DNA of 64,000 bases from Gallionella sp. (lineage in GTDB: Bacteria > Pseudomonadota > Gammaproteobacteria > Burkholderiales > Gallionellaceae): assembly GCA_028710565.1 (NCBI GenBank), contig JAQTTV010000015.1, forward strand, positions 1-64,000. The letters run 5' to 3'. Position numbers and translations under genes: made by a program. Under the pieces are notes generated by a model, which saw nothing but the letters and a program-made list of their open reading frames with translations, was not told the DNA's origin and made no database searches. Positions 9,277 to 17,410 of the stretch are shown piece by piece (positions within the stretch are counted from its first letter, which is position 1; each line of letters starts with the position of its first letter).

Positions 9277-10697
9277 TTTACCAATCGTATTCGTCCCGTT
9301 AATAATTCTTGCATCATGCCTTTTTTCAAGGCGCGGGTTTTGTCGCGTTGTTGTTCCAATGCGGCGAGTTCGTTGTCCATATCGGAGAGCACGGTGGCGA
9401 TGGCGGTTTGTTCTGGGATAGAAGGCACGGGCAGCGTCAACTTCGGAATGTTGGTCTTGCTGATACCTGAAACCTTTGTGCCCACCGCGTAGAAAAGAAA
9501 TTGCTGACGAATCGCTGCTGTTTGAAAACAGTAGTGTCGATACTCGTGAGTGAGTTCGTCTGTCTTGCTCTTGGCAACTATTGTGTGTAAGCCAGAAATA
9601 AACGGCAGGTTGTTTCTATTCACCACCACGACATGCTTACTCGTTCCTTCGTCATCTTCGGACGCATCAACGAACACGACATCGCCGTCCTTGAGCAAAG
9701 ACTTAGTTGAAACCTGCTTCAGCGGGATGTCGAGCTTGGGGATGTCTTGATAGTCAGCTTCTGTATCAATAGACGTTTTTGACGAGCCATGAATATCGCC
9801 GTAATGCAGGTAACAGTGACCTTCGACGGATAGTTGGTCGCGTGAAGCTGAATAACCGCCGCTAAAGGTAAATAAATCGCCAAGCGTTTTCACCTCCCAC
9901 TCCCCGCTAAAAAACACGGGATTGCCTGCGCTATCCACTATCCACTCGCCATTCTCCCCTGTCTTTCGCAGTCTTTGTTTGCCTGTGAGGAGCTGCTGCA
10001 TAGTAGCTTGCTTGAGGTCGCGCTTTTTGGCGATGAGCTTGTCCTGCGCCGCCAGCAACGCATCCACATCGGATAGCGCGGTCGCGATGGCACGTTGTTC
10101 GGAAAAATCGGGAAATGAGATAGTCAGCGGTAAAACGTGCTTATTGTTAATCTGAGGGATTGATGTTGTATCCGCGAATTTCCAAAGTCCAATATGAATC
10201 AGGGAATAATAAAGATATTCACTGTCGAGCGACACTGCTGGAGTAAGTGTCATCAAATTCGTATCCATGTACGAATCGCTTTGGAGAATGCGGACTTTGT
10301 TCAAAAGTATTGATGCACCCCTCTTCGGAAAAATCACACTTCCACTTGGGACTGTTTTTCCTTGCCGAAAAAAATAGGGCGTTGACGAAAGGAATTTGCT
10401 GTCGTTGTTTAACTGATCGACTTTGAAGTAAGGTATTCCACTTGTTTCAAACCGAAAGAGTGAGGGACTTTCCCCACTTGTAATTTGAACAAGAGAACCA
10501 AGCGTTTCAACTCGCCAATCCTCAGGAATCACCCCCACCTCGGTTTGTTTGTAGCCGTTTTTCAATTGAAAATTGACAGCTGAAAGTTGAGCGTCGTCGC
10601 GGTTTTTCACTTTCCACTCCCCATTATCAACTGTCCATTGTTTTCCAACGTATCCACAAAACCGCTGTTTCGTGTGCATGAGGGGATGAACGTGCAC
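9267..10697 (-). CDS. hsdS: Type I restriction enzyme, specificity subunit HsdS
   Basis: About 476 residues from the most upstream start (GTG 10697). HsdS selects the bipartite target with two recognition domains. The first begins after NGYKQTEVGVIPEDW, a common HsdS opening. The central conserved helix is MQQLLTGKQRLRKT, followed by the second recognition domain and the terminal helix MMQELLTGRIRLVKTP. The real start is uncertain: the first 45 or so residues are mostly encoded by heptad-period repeats at 10566-10645, no clear ribosome site is visible, and translation may start close to NGYKQ. The stop codon lies in a REP palindrome. Confidence 0.9.
   Translation of the reverse strand: MHVHPLMHTKQRFCGYVGKQWTVDNGEWKVKNRDDAQLSAVNFQLKNGYKQTEVGVIPEDWRVETLGSLVQITSGESPSLFRFETSGIPYFKVDQLNNDSKFLSSTPYFFRQGKTVPSGSVIFPKRGASILLNKVRILQSDSYMDTNLMTLTPAVSLDSEYLYYSLIHIGLWKFADTTSIPQINNKHVLPLTISFPDFSEQRAIATALSDVDALLAAQDKLIAKKRDLKQATMQQLLTGKQRLRKTGENGEWIVDSAGNPVFFSGEWEVKTLGDLFTFSGGYSASRDQLSVEGHCYLHYGDIHGSSKTSIDTEADYQDIPKLDIPLKQVSTKSLLKDGDVVFVDASEDDEGTSKHVVVVNRNNLPFISGLHTIVAKSKTDELTHEYRHYCFQTAAIRQQFLFYAVGTKVSGISKTNIPKLTLPVPSIPEQTAIATVLSDMDNELAALEQQRDKTRALKKGMMQELLTGRIRLVKTP
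10566..10645. repeat. Heptad-period repeat element at the hsdS 5' end
   Basis: The + strand reads as 7-bp units TTGAAAA TTGACAG (and CTGAAAG, TTGAGCG), a GC-rich core, then opposite units such as TTTTCAC and TTTCCAC. It has the same two-armed design as the elements at 23517-23667 and 29189-29296. It is open in the hsdS frame, so it may lengthen the protein N-terminus. Confidence 0.6.
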
Positions 10698-10788
10698 ACA
10701 AAATTAACTTTTCTTGTGCATGATACTGGCGATATGGACAAGAAATCGCGATTTCGTGTGTATGTGTGCAGGTGCAATCTGTTTGATC

Positions 10789-11880
10789 TCATGGTGATAC
10801 CCCATTTTTTGCACTCACGTTTTGCAGTAATTCATACAGCGCGTCGTTTAGGTAGTAGTTTTCTTTGCCGAGTTTATGACGGGAGAGCAGCCCAATGCGC
10901 ACCAATTCATCAAGATATTTGGTGGCGGTATTGCGATGCACCTGCAACTCGTCCATCACAAAATCAATCTTGGTATAAGGATGACGGAACAGGTTGTTGA
11001 GCAGGTCTTGGCTGTAAATTTTGGGAAGTTCCGTGCGCAGGATGTCTTTGTATTGCTGCATCAGTGCCACGATACGGGTAATCAAGGTCGTGGTCTGGCG
11101 TGAGGTTTGCTCCACGCTGTCCAGCATATAAATCAGCCAGTCTTCCCAATTGCCCGTGTCGCGGGTGGTTTGCAGCAGGCGGTAGTAATCGGCTTTGTGC
11201 TGGTTGATGTAGCGACTCAAGTAAAGCACAGGACTGCCCAGCAAGTCATGCTGCACCAAATACAGAATGTTGATAATGCGCCCCGTTCTGCCGTTGCCGT
11301 CATAAAAGGGATGAATGCTTTCAAACTGGTGATGGATCACCGCCATTTTGGTGAGCACGTCCCAGTCACATAGCGCGTCTTCATTGATAAAGCGTTCCAG
11401 ATTGGTCATCAAGGCGATGATTTCATCGGGATGTTGCGGCGGCATGTACACCGTTGCGCCCGTGAGGTCGTTTTTCAGCGCAGTGCCTGGCAATTTGCGA
11501 AAACCTGCACGGCTCTCCTCAATGCTGGCTTGGATTTCCAAAATGTCGTTATTGGTCAGCAGCCCCGTGCGCTTGACCTGCTCAAAACCATTGCGCAAGG
11601 CGGTGGCATAGTTATGCACCTCTTTCGCCGCCACGGTGACAAACTGCCGCGTGGCACTGTCGCTGCGGTACAGGTCGTCATGGGTGGTGATGATATTTTC
11701 AATCGCGGAACTGTCTTTAGCTTCCTGCAAAGAAAGCGTGCTGATGAGGATGCTCTGGTTGGGGATGCTGGCAACCACGCCTTTCAACTCAGCCAAGGCT
11801 TGATGCGCACGGGCGAGCTTTTTCAACACCGCACGGGTTTCGATGTCCTGCGTGAGTGGCAAGGGTTGGAGGGTCGTCAT
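10789..11880 (-). CDS. Fic-domain AMPylase-type protein within the hsd locus
   Basis: 363 residues. The Fic active-site motif is HPFYDGNGRTGR; Fic enzymes usually transfer AMP from ATP to target hydroxyls. An N-terminal inhibitory helix motif (S/T)xxxE(N/G) is present as SSAIEN near residue 56, the class II arrangement in which Glu blocks ATP. The C-terminus (DFVMDELQVHRNTATKYLDELVRIGLLSR) is a winged-helix DNA-binding region. The start overlaps the hsdM stop by 4 nt (ATGA), so it is translationally coupled to hsdM and belongs to the restriction operon. The target is unknown. Confidence 0.93.
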   Translation of the reverse strand: MTTLQPLPLTQDIETRAVLKKLARAHQALAELKGVVASIPNQSILISTLSLQEAKDSSAIENIITTHDDLYRSDSATRQFVTVAAKEVHNYATALRNGFEQVKRTGLLTNNDILEIQASIEESRAGFRKLPGTALKNDLTGATVYMPPQHPDEIIALMTNLERFINEDALCDWDVLTKMAVIHHQFESIHPFYDGNGRTGRIINILYLVQHDLLGSPVLYLSRYINQHKADYYRLLQTTRDTGNWEDWLIYMLDSVEQTSRQTTTLITRIVALMQQYKDILRTELPKIYSQDLLNNLFRHPYTKIDFVMDELQVHRNTATKYLDELVRIGLLSRHKLGKENYYLNDALYELLQNVSAKNGVSP

Positions 11881-14312
11881 AGTTGGAAGCCCATCTGTTT
11901 GAGGTGCGCTTCTACCTTGGCATTGAGTATTGCCACGTCAGCAGCCAATTGCGGCAACGGTTCGGCGTAGCGTTCGGCAAGTTGCTTGATGCGCCCTGTT
12001 AAGGCTTGGGATACACGATCTAACTCAGTTTGCACATCCGCTGCCAATGTGGTGAGCCACTTATCATCCACCACGAGGGTTTTGATCTCATCCATGCTGA
12101 GTTTGGCATATTGCGCCGCAACCTTGGCATTGAGCAGTGCCTGTGCGATTTTTACCTTTTTGGTGGCGATGGATTCTTGTTCGATGAGGGCGAGGTAGGC
12201 GTTGAGCAACGCTTGCTCTTGTGCTTCGACAGGCTCAGCACGAACGGATTTAATTTCCTTGAGGCGTGCGCCGATGCTAATTTTGGTGAGTTTGCCTTTG
12301 TCGTTTTTGGCTTCGGCTAACAGCCCATCTTCACCGCCATGCTCTTCGTCCAGTTCTTCCATCGAACGCGTAATAGCATCGCGCACGGCTTCCAGTTCTA
12401 CGATGGCATCGCGCTCGGCGGCAAAGTAGCGGGCGATGATGAGCGATGGCGGTATCAATCCGTTGTATTTATCGTTGCCCGCTTGCCAGCCGTCCGCCGT
12501 GATTAGATAGGCATCGTCCTGCATGGTGTCTGACCAGTAGCTCATTAGATGCTGATACACGTCGTATTGGTCGATGAGTTTGACGGTGTCGAAGGTGTGC
12601 AGCAAGTCTTCAGACAGGATTTCGATCAGTTGTTTAGGGTGAGTGTTTTGGTCGATGGCTGTTAAACGGGCGGTGTTGTTTGCACGCCAGCGTTGGAACA
12701 GGTTGGCAACGGATTGGGTGTAGGCGACGAATTCAGGGTGGGCAAAAATGGTGGATTTCACTTCGGCAGCCGCAACTTTCATCTGGCTGTAGCCCGCAGC
12801 CCGCTCTCCCTGTTTCGGGATAACGCCCTCTCCCGTTGGGAGAGGGTTGGGGTGAGGGAAGCGAGGGGAGAAGAGTTGTGTTTGCAGGGTGGGGAATACT
12901 TGCCAATAAGCGGACAGACTTTCAACATCGGCATTGGGGATGCCGCCTTGCAAATGCGCGGCGATGTCTTGCAAGTCTTCCGCTTCGGAACTGTCAATGT
13001 AGCGCGGGATGTTCAGGTTGTAGTCGTTGGCTTCGATTTCCGCCATGCTGACCATGCGCGCATATTTGGGCGTTTCTAATTGGTTGTTGAACACATCGAC
13101 AATTTTGTGGATGTCTTGATGGCGCAAGCGGTTTTTGTTGCCGTCTTTAACGTAGCCACGGCTTCCATCCATCATAAACAAACCGCTACGCCCTGCCGCA
13201 TTTTCTTTATCCAATACAATGATGCAGGCGGGAATGCCCGTGCCGAAAAACAAATTAGCAGGCAATCCGATAATGCCCTTGATGTATCCCTTGCGGAGAA
13301 TATTGCGGCGTATGCCCCCTTCGGCATTGCCACGGAATAACACGCCGTGCGGCAGAATCACCGCGCCTTTGCCCGTGCTTTTCAGCGAACGGATGATGTG
13401 CAGCAAAAAGGCGTAATCGCCATTTTTGGCAGGCGGAATGCCATCGGCAAAGCGGTCATAAGGGTCATTCACGAGGTCTAGGCCATTGCTCCACGCCTTG
13501 GTGGAAAATGGGGGGTTGGCAACCACGAAATCATGCAGTTTAAGACCACCCTCTTTTCCCTTGAAATGGGGACTGGACAGGGTGTTGTCCTGCCAAATTT
13601 CTGCCGATGGGTTGTTGTGCAGAATCATGTTCATCTTGGCTAACGCGGCAGTGGCGTTGTCCATTTCTTGCCCGTAGATGGTGATGCCGATTTGCGTTTC
13701 GTCCGCCGCCTTCAACAACAACGAACCAGAACCGCAAGTCGGGTCATAAATGGTTTGGCTTGGGCTGTGGTTGGCACTGATGCCGATAACTTTTGCCATC
13801 ACACGAGAGACTTCCGCTGGGGTATAGAATTGCCCCTTACTTTTGCCCGATTCTGTGGCAAAGTGGCGCATGAGGTATTCGTAGGCATCGCCCAGAATAT
13901 CATCACCTTCGGCGCGATTGCCGCTGAAATTCAGTCCTGTCGCATCGAAGATACTGACCAAATTGGACAGGCGGTCTTGCATGTCCTTACCCTTACCCAA
14001 CTTGTCGGCATCGTTAAAATCCGCTACGTCAATCACACCTTTTAAGTCGTTGGCTTCGGCGAGTTTGGCGATAATTTTGTTGATCTTGTCGCCGATTTCC
14101 TTATCGCCCTTGAGCTTGAGCATATCGGCAAAGCCGCCGCCTTCTGGCACGTCAATCAGCGCATCAGGTTGCCCTGCGTATTTGTCCGACACATATTTGA
14201 CGAATAACAGCACCAGCACGTAGTCCTTGTACTGGCTGGCATCCATGCCCCCACGGAGTTGATTGCACCCTTCCCAGAGTGAGCTATAGAGTTCGGATTT
14301 CTTGATTGCCAT
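11877..14312 (-). CDS. hsdM: Type I restriction enzyme, DNA adenine methyltransferase subunit HsdM
   Basis: 811 residues, at the long end for HsdM. It methylates adenine N6 in the target chosen by HsdS. The N-terminal HsdM bundle (LYSSLWEGCNQLRGGMD) precedes SAM motif I (DPTCGSGSLLL, about residue 190) and catalytic NPPF (VVANPPFSTK). Two in-frame repeat insertions are visible: PHPNPLPTGEG with flanks from a palindrome near 12799-12876, and SVRAEPVEAQ from another repeat near 12217-12248. It is the first gene of the leftward operon and overlaps fic by 4 nt. No strong ribosome site is seen at ATG 14312. Confidence 0.94.
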   Translation of the reverse strand: MAIKKSELYSSLWEGCNQLRGGMDASQYKDYVLVLLFVKYVSDKYAGQPDALIDVPEGGGFADMLKLKGDKEIGDKINKIIAKLAEANDLKGVIDVADFNDADKLGKGKDMQDRLSNLVSIFDATGLNFSGNRAEGDDILGDAYEYLMRHFATESGKSKGQFYTPAEVSRVMAKVIGISANHSPSQTIYDPTCGSGSLLLKAADETQIGITIYGQEMDNATAALAKMNMILHNNPSAEIWQDNTLSSPHFKGKEGGLKLHDFVVANPPFSTKAWSNGLDLVNDPYDRFADGIPPAKNGDYAFLLHIIRSLKSTGKGAVILPHGVLFRGNAEGGIRRNILRKGYIKGIIGLPANLFFGTGIPACIIVLDKENAAGRSGLFMMDGSRGYVKDGNKNRLRHQDIHKIVDVFNNQLETPKYARMVSMAEIEANDYNLNIPRYIDSSEAEDLQDIAAHLQGGIPNADVESLSAYWQVFPTLQTQLFSPRFPHPNPLPTGEGVIPKQGERAAGYSQMKVAAAEVKSTIFAHPEFVAYTQSVANLFQRWRANNTARLTAIDQNTHPKQLIEILSEDLLHTFDTVKLIDQYDVYQHLMSYWSDTMQDDAYLITADGWQAGNDKYNGLIPPSLIIARYFAAERDAIVELEAVRDAITRSMEELDEEHGGEDGLLAEAKNDKGKLTKISIGARLKEIKSVRAEPVEAQEQALLNAYLALIEQESIATKKVKIAQALLNAKVAAQYAKLSMDEIKTLVVDDKWLTTLAADVQTELDRVSQALTGRIKQLAERYAEPLPQLAADVAILNAKVEAHLKQMGFQL
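12217..12248. repeat. Repeat encoding SVRAEPVEAQ inside hsdM
   Basis: The + strand GCTTCGACAGGCTCAGCACG belongs to the 'TCCTGAGC.TGTCGAAG' family seen in tandem at 31720-31893 and at 56760-56800. It is translated in frame in the C-terminal part of HsdM. Confidence 0.7.
12799..12876. repeat. Palindromic repeat inside hsdM
   Basis: The + strand shows CCCTCTCCCGTTGGGAGAGG, then TTGGGGTGAGGG, preceded by a second small hairpin. It is the same family as the insert in hsdR and is read in frame as a proline-rich segment ending PNPLPTGEG. Confidence 0.8.
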
Positions 14313-14623
14313 GTGTTGTCTTTTTATTGTTCGCCGTAGCGGAAGGTTTCAAAAATATAGCCGCGTGAATCTAGCGTGCGATTGTAATGCGAAAGCCTGT
14401 GATGAGCTGCATAATCCGAGCGGCTGATTTCGCCTTCGCATCACCTTCATGCTTATTCCAAGAGCAGGAGCGTGGGCAGGAAAAAGCACAGGATGGTTTG
14501 CGGTGGAGCGAGGGTTTATGACCGAAATAGGAGCGGCACGGGAAACTTGCCGAAGTTGGTACGTTTTTGACCACAGAAAAGCAAAAAGAGTTAAACAATT
14601 TATGCTTAACTCTTTGAGATATT
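14313..14623. other. Gene-free stretch between hsdM and tRNA-Val
   Basis: About 310 bp with no convincing gene. It holds the tRNA terminator (14583-14615). The open frames here run through the tRNA or lack homology-like composition. Confidence 0.6.
14583..14615 (-). terminator. Intrinsic terminator of tRNA-Val
   Basis: Read leftward: AAAGAGTTAA, a 11-nt loop, TTAACTCTTT, then more T residues. It begins 8 nt after the encoded CCA end. Confidence 0.75.
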
Positions 14624-14700
14624 TGGTAGGCGGTATTGGATTCGAACCAACGACCCCTTGGATGTCGACCAAGTGCTCTAGCCAACTGAGCTAACCGCCT
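14624..14700 (-). tRNA. tRNA-Val (anticodon GAC)
   Basis: 77 nt including an encoded CCA. The acceptor arms AGGCGGT and ACCGCCT pair fully, the D-loop reads GCTCAGTTGGCTAGAGC, the anticodon stem CTTGG/CCAAG encloses TCGACAT (anticodon GAC), and the T-arm GTTGG TTCGAAT CCAAT is canonical. The type I restriction locus lies directly downstream, but I found no tRNA 3'-end duplication marking an island boundary. Confidence 0.96.
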
Positions 14701-14712
14701 GTGAAGGCGCGC

Positions 14713-14740
14713 ATTATAGTGGCAAACAGAAAATTTACAA
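14713..14740 (-). promoter_or_regulatory. Sigma-70 promoter of tRNA-Val with GC-rich discriminator
   Basis: Leftward -35 TTGTAA, 16-bp spacer, perfect -10 TATAAT, then GCGCGCC before the start point. Such a GC-rich discriminator is typical of stringently controlled stable-RNA promoters. Confidence 0.75.
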
Positions 14741-14746
14741 TTGTTT

Positions 14747-15220
14747 TTACGATAAAGTCTGAAAATTAGGCTGTAAACTTAACGCATCCGCGTCCGATTC
14801 CACTTGACGATATTGTTGATGCAACTTGTCATGTAATGACAAAACACTCTCTTGAAAATGCGCCGATGACTTCGCGTATCGAGAATCCTCACCTAATATC
14901 GCCTTGGCAGAGGTTTCGTCACCCATTTTTTTAAGCAGCGCAGCTTGCATCACTGTTTCATAAAATTCATCACAGTTTTTGCACAGTCGATCAAATAACG
15001 GCAGATCCTCAGGGACTTTTTCTTCTGCACCATGAAACCAGTCGCTAAATAGGCAATCTTGATAGCAAACGTTGTCTCTAACCTCTGCGCTGCTGGCATT
15101 GCCCTGAACATAACTTTCTATGGCTTTACGATCTTGCAAATGCACATCAATCAGACGAAAACCATTGAATATCTTAAAAGGAACTGGCTCATCTATAGGC
15201 TCTTCTGTATCTTCGCACAT
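14747..15220 (-). CDS. Small cytosolic protein, possibly CZB-like
   Basis: 157 residues from ATG 15220 (MCEDTEEPIDEP), chosen because GGGAG lies 8 nt upstream; an in-frame ATG at 15280 adds 20 residues without support. The body (YQDCLFSDWFHG, then LFDRLCKNCDEFYETVMQAALLKKMGD, then an SAHFQESVLSLHDKL helix) has the layout of chemoreceptor zinc-binding domains: a Cys-x-W segment, a helix near the zinc site, then a KxxA helix. The usual His pair in the second helix is not conserved (Cys and Tyr instead). The assignment is therefore tentative. It stands alone. Confidence 0.6.
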   Translation of the reverse strand: MCEDTEEPIDEPVPFKIFNGFRLIDVHLQDRKAIESYVQGNASSAEVRDNVCYQDCLFSDWFHGAEEKVPEDLPLFDRLCKNCDEFYETVMQAALLKKMGDETSAKAILGEDSRYAKSSAHFQESVLSLHDKLHQQYRQVESDADALSLQPNFQTLS

Positions 15221-15479
15221 GATTTTTTCTCCCAACCTTAACAAACAACCCTGTACGACAATCTTGGTAAAATAGCACAAAATAAAACAGGGTCTCTAGA
15301 TCAAGCAATAGTCGAGCCATAAGCATAATATACTGATTTCTAATAGAAAGTTGCATTTAACCAGTATATTCAATTAGCAAACTGTCAAATTGCGTCAACT
15401 TAAAGACGATTTTTAGTCGTGAGATACGATCTTCGTGTTATGAATAAATGATAAAAGCGCGTGCTGTCTATTTGGGGAG

Positions 15480-16700
15480 CTATTGATAACGCAAGGCTTC
15501 TATCGGATCAAGTTGCGCGGCTTTTTTAGCAGGGTAAAAGCCGAAGAAAATGCCGACCGTCGCCGCCACGCTGAATGCCACCACGGCAGAATTGGCGGAA
15601 ATAATCACGGCGGTATCGGTCAGGGCATTGACCAATAACGCACCGCCGATCCCAACCAGCAGCCCAATGACACAACCCGCTAGGGAAATCATCATGGCTT
15701 CCAGCAAAAACTGCATGAGAATATCGCGTTCGCGTGCGCCGATTGCCATGCGGATGCCAATTTCGCGGGTGCGTTCGGTGACCGACACCAGCATGATATT
15801 CATAATCCCGATACCGCCGACCAACAGCGAAACGGAGGCAATCGCGCCTAACAACATGGACATGACGCGTGTGGTTTCGGCGGCAGAATCGGCAGCGGCA
15901 GTGAGATTGCGCAGCGAGAAATCATTGTCCATATCGTCGCGGATACGGTGACGTTGGCGCAGCAAGGCGGTGATGGTTTTTTCCAGCACGGGCATCATTT
16001 CGGCTGTGGTACTTTGCACCATGACCATACGCACTGCGCCTGGGAAGGCGTTGCCAAATACCTTACGTTGCGCGGTGGTCAGCGGAATAATCATGGTGTC
16101 ATCCTGATCGCGCCCATCCAAACTTTGCCCTTTGCTTGCCAATACACCCAATACCATAAAAGGACTTTGTTTGATGCGCACGGTTTTGCCAACGGGATCT
16201 TCGTCACCAAATAGGTTTTGCGCCACCGCCTTACCAAGCAACACCACGCGCGTTGCTGAGCGCACGTCGGAATCCGTAAAGGGCAAGCCAGACACCACAG
16301 ACCAGCTACGGGCTTCCAAATACGCAGGCGTGGTGCCAATGACAGAAGTACTCCAATTATTCGGGCCATACATGACTTGTGCGCTACCAGGATGAATGGG
16401 AGCCGCGACCTGCACGCCCGCTAATTCCATCAGCGCATCGGCATCACTCACCGTTAGGGTAGGAATGCTGCCGCTGCCAGAGCGCACGCCGCCTGCTGTG
16501 GTACTGCCCGACACCAACACAAACAAATTGCTGCCCATCGCGCTGATGGTTTGATTCACGGCGTATTGCGCACCCTGCCCCACCGCCATCATCAACACCA
16601 CCGCGCCCACGCCGATGACCATACCCAACATAGTCAACAAAGTGCGTAAGCGATTGGCATTCATGGCGCGCCATGCTTCACCTAACATGACTAAGATCAT
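15480..16700 (-). CDS. MacB-type ABC transporter permease
   Basis: 406 residues, with a MacB/FtsX architecture: an N-terminal membrane helix (RTLLTMLGMVIGVGAVVLMM), a large periplasmic domain (about residues 45-280), and three C-terminal helices around GGIGIMNIMLVSVTERTREIG, the typical MacB coupling region. In E. coli MacB the ATPase is fused to this part; here it is a separate gene overlapping the start by 4 nt. It probably exports peptides, macrolide-like compounds or siderophores with the MacA-like and TolC-like partners. Last gene of the leftward run. Confidence 0.92.
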   Translation of the reverse strand: MILVMLGEAWRAMNANRLRTLLTMLGMVIGVGAVVLMMAVGQGAQYAVNQTISAMGSNLFVLVSGSTTAGGVRSGSGSIPTLTVSDADALMELAGVQVAAPIHPGSAQVMYGPNNWSTSVIGTTPAYLEARSWSVVSGLPFTDSDVRSATRVVLLGKAVAQNLFGDEDPVGKTVRIKQSPFMVLGVLASKGQSLDGRDQDDTMIIPLTTAQRKVFGNAFPGAVRMVMVQSTTAEMMPVLEKTITALLRQRHRIRDDMDNDFSLRNLTAAADSAAETTRVMSMLLGAIASVSLLVGGIGIMNIMLVSVTERTREIGIRMAIGARERDILMQFLLEAMMISLAGCVIGLLVGIGGALLVNALTDTAVIISANSAVVAFSVAATVGIFFGFYPAKKAAQLDPIEALRYQ

Positions 16701-17410
16701 CTATGTTGCTCCCGATGTTCGTGCGTGGATAAATCACTGACGATGCGCCCGTCGAAAAAGCGCACTTGACGTTTGGCGTGATCGGCGATGTCGAGTTCGT
16801 GCGTGACAAGCACAATGGTGATGCCTTCGCGGTTGAGCTCGCCGAATAACGCCATGATTTCCTCGCTGGTGTGGCTATCCAAATTGCCCGTCGGTTCATC
16901 GGCTAACAACAAACGCGGGCGGTTGACCAAAGAACGAGCAATCGCCACGCGCTGTTGTTGTCCTCCTGAAATTTGGCTGGGTAGCGAGTGTGCTTTGCTT
17001 TCCAGTCCGACTTTTGCCAATAATTCATGCGCGCGCACATGGCGTTCCGCACGATGTTTCATGCCCGCATAAATCAGTGGCAAGGCGACATTGTCCAATA
17101 AAGACATGCGCGGCAAGAGGTTGAAACCTTGAAAAACAAAGCCGATGGTGTGATTACGTAAACGTGCCAACTCATCGCGATTCATTGCCGCTACGCTGCG
17201 ACCATCCAATACATAATCCCCGCCCGTGGGTTTATCCAAACAGCCCAGAATGTTCATCAAGGTGGATTTCCCCGACCCAGACGGCCCCATAATCGCCACA
17301 AACTCACCCGCGTCGATGCGCAGATTGACTTCCTTGAGGACAGGAAAGTCCCCTGCCACCGTGGTGTAGGCTTTGCTTAGGTTTTGAATGTGAATGACGC
17401 TATTTGACAT
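16697..17410 (-). CDS. MacB-type ABC transporter ATPase
   Basis: 237 residues. Walker A is GPSGSGKST, the signature is [15 protein letters not shown], and Walker B is [12 protein letters not shown]. It belongs to the LolD/MacB/FtsE class that powers mechanotransmission-type transporters rather than moving substrate through its own channel. Start ATG overlaps the macA-like stop by one base (TAATG), and its stop overlaps the permease start by 4 nt, so all three are translationally coupled. Confidence 0.93.
   Translation of the reverse strand: MSNSVIHIQNLSKAYTTVAGDFPVLKEVNLRIDAGEFVAIMGPSGSGKSTLMNILGCLDKPTGGDYVLDGRSVAAMNRDELARLRNHTIGFVFQGFNLLPRMSLLDNVALPLIYAGMKHRAERHVRAHELLAKVGLESKAHSLPSQISGGQQQRVAIARSLVNRPRLLLADEPTGNLDSHTSEEIMALFGELNREGITIVLVTHELDIADHAKRQVRFFDGRIVSDLSTHEHREQHR

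Noticed and set aside
4539..14534. TAGGAGCGGC direct repeat as attachment sites for the restriction locus
   Set aside because: The 10-bp match (about 4539 and 14524) does not correspond to the tRNA end and there is no integrase; chance is likely.
14449..14694. Rightward 81-residue frame ending in GGIGFEPTTPWMSTKCSSQLS
   Set aside because: It is the antisense reading of tRNA-Val; the GGIGFEPTTP string is a known artefact of translated tRNA genes.
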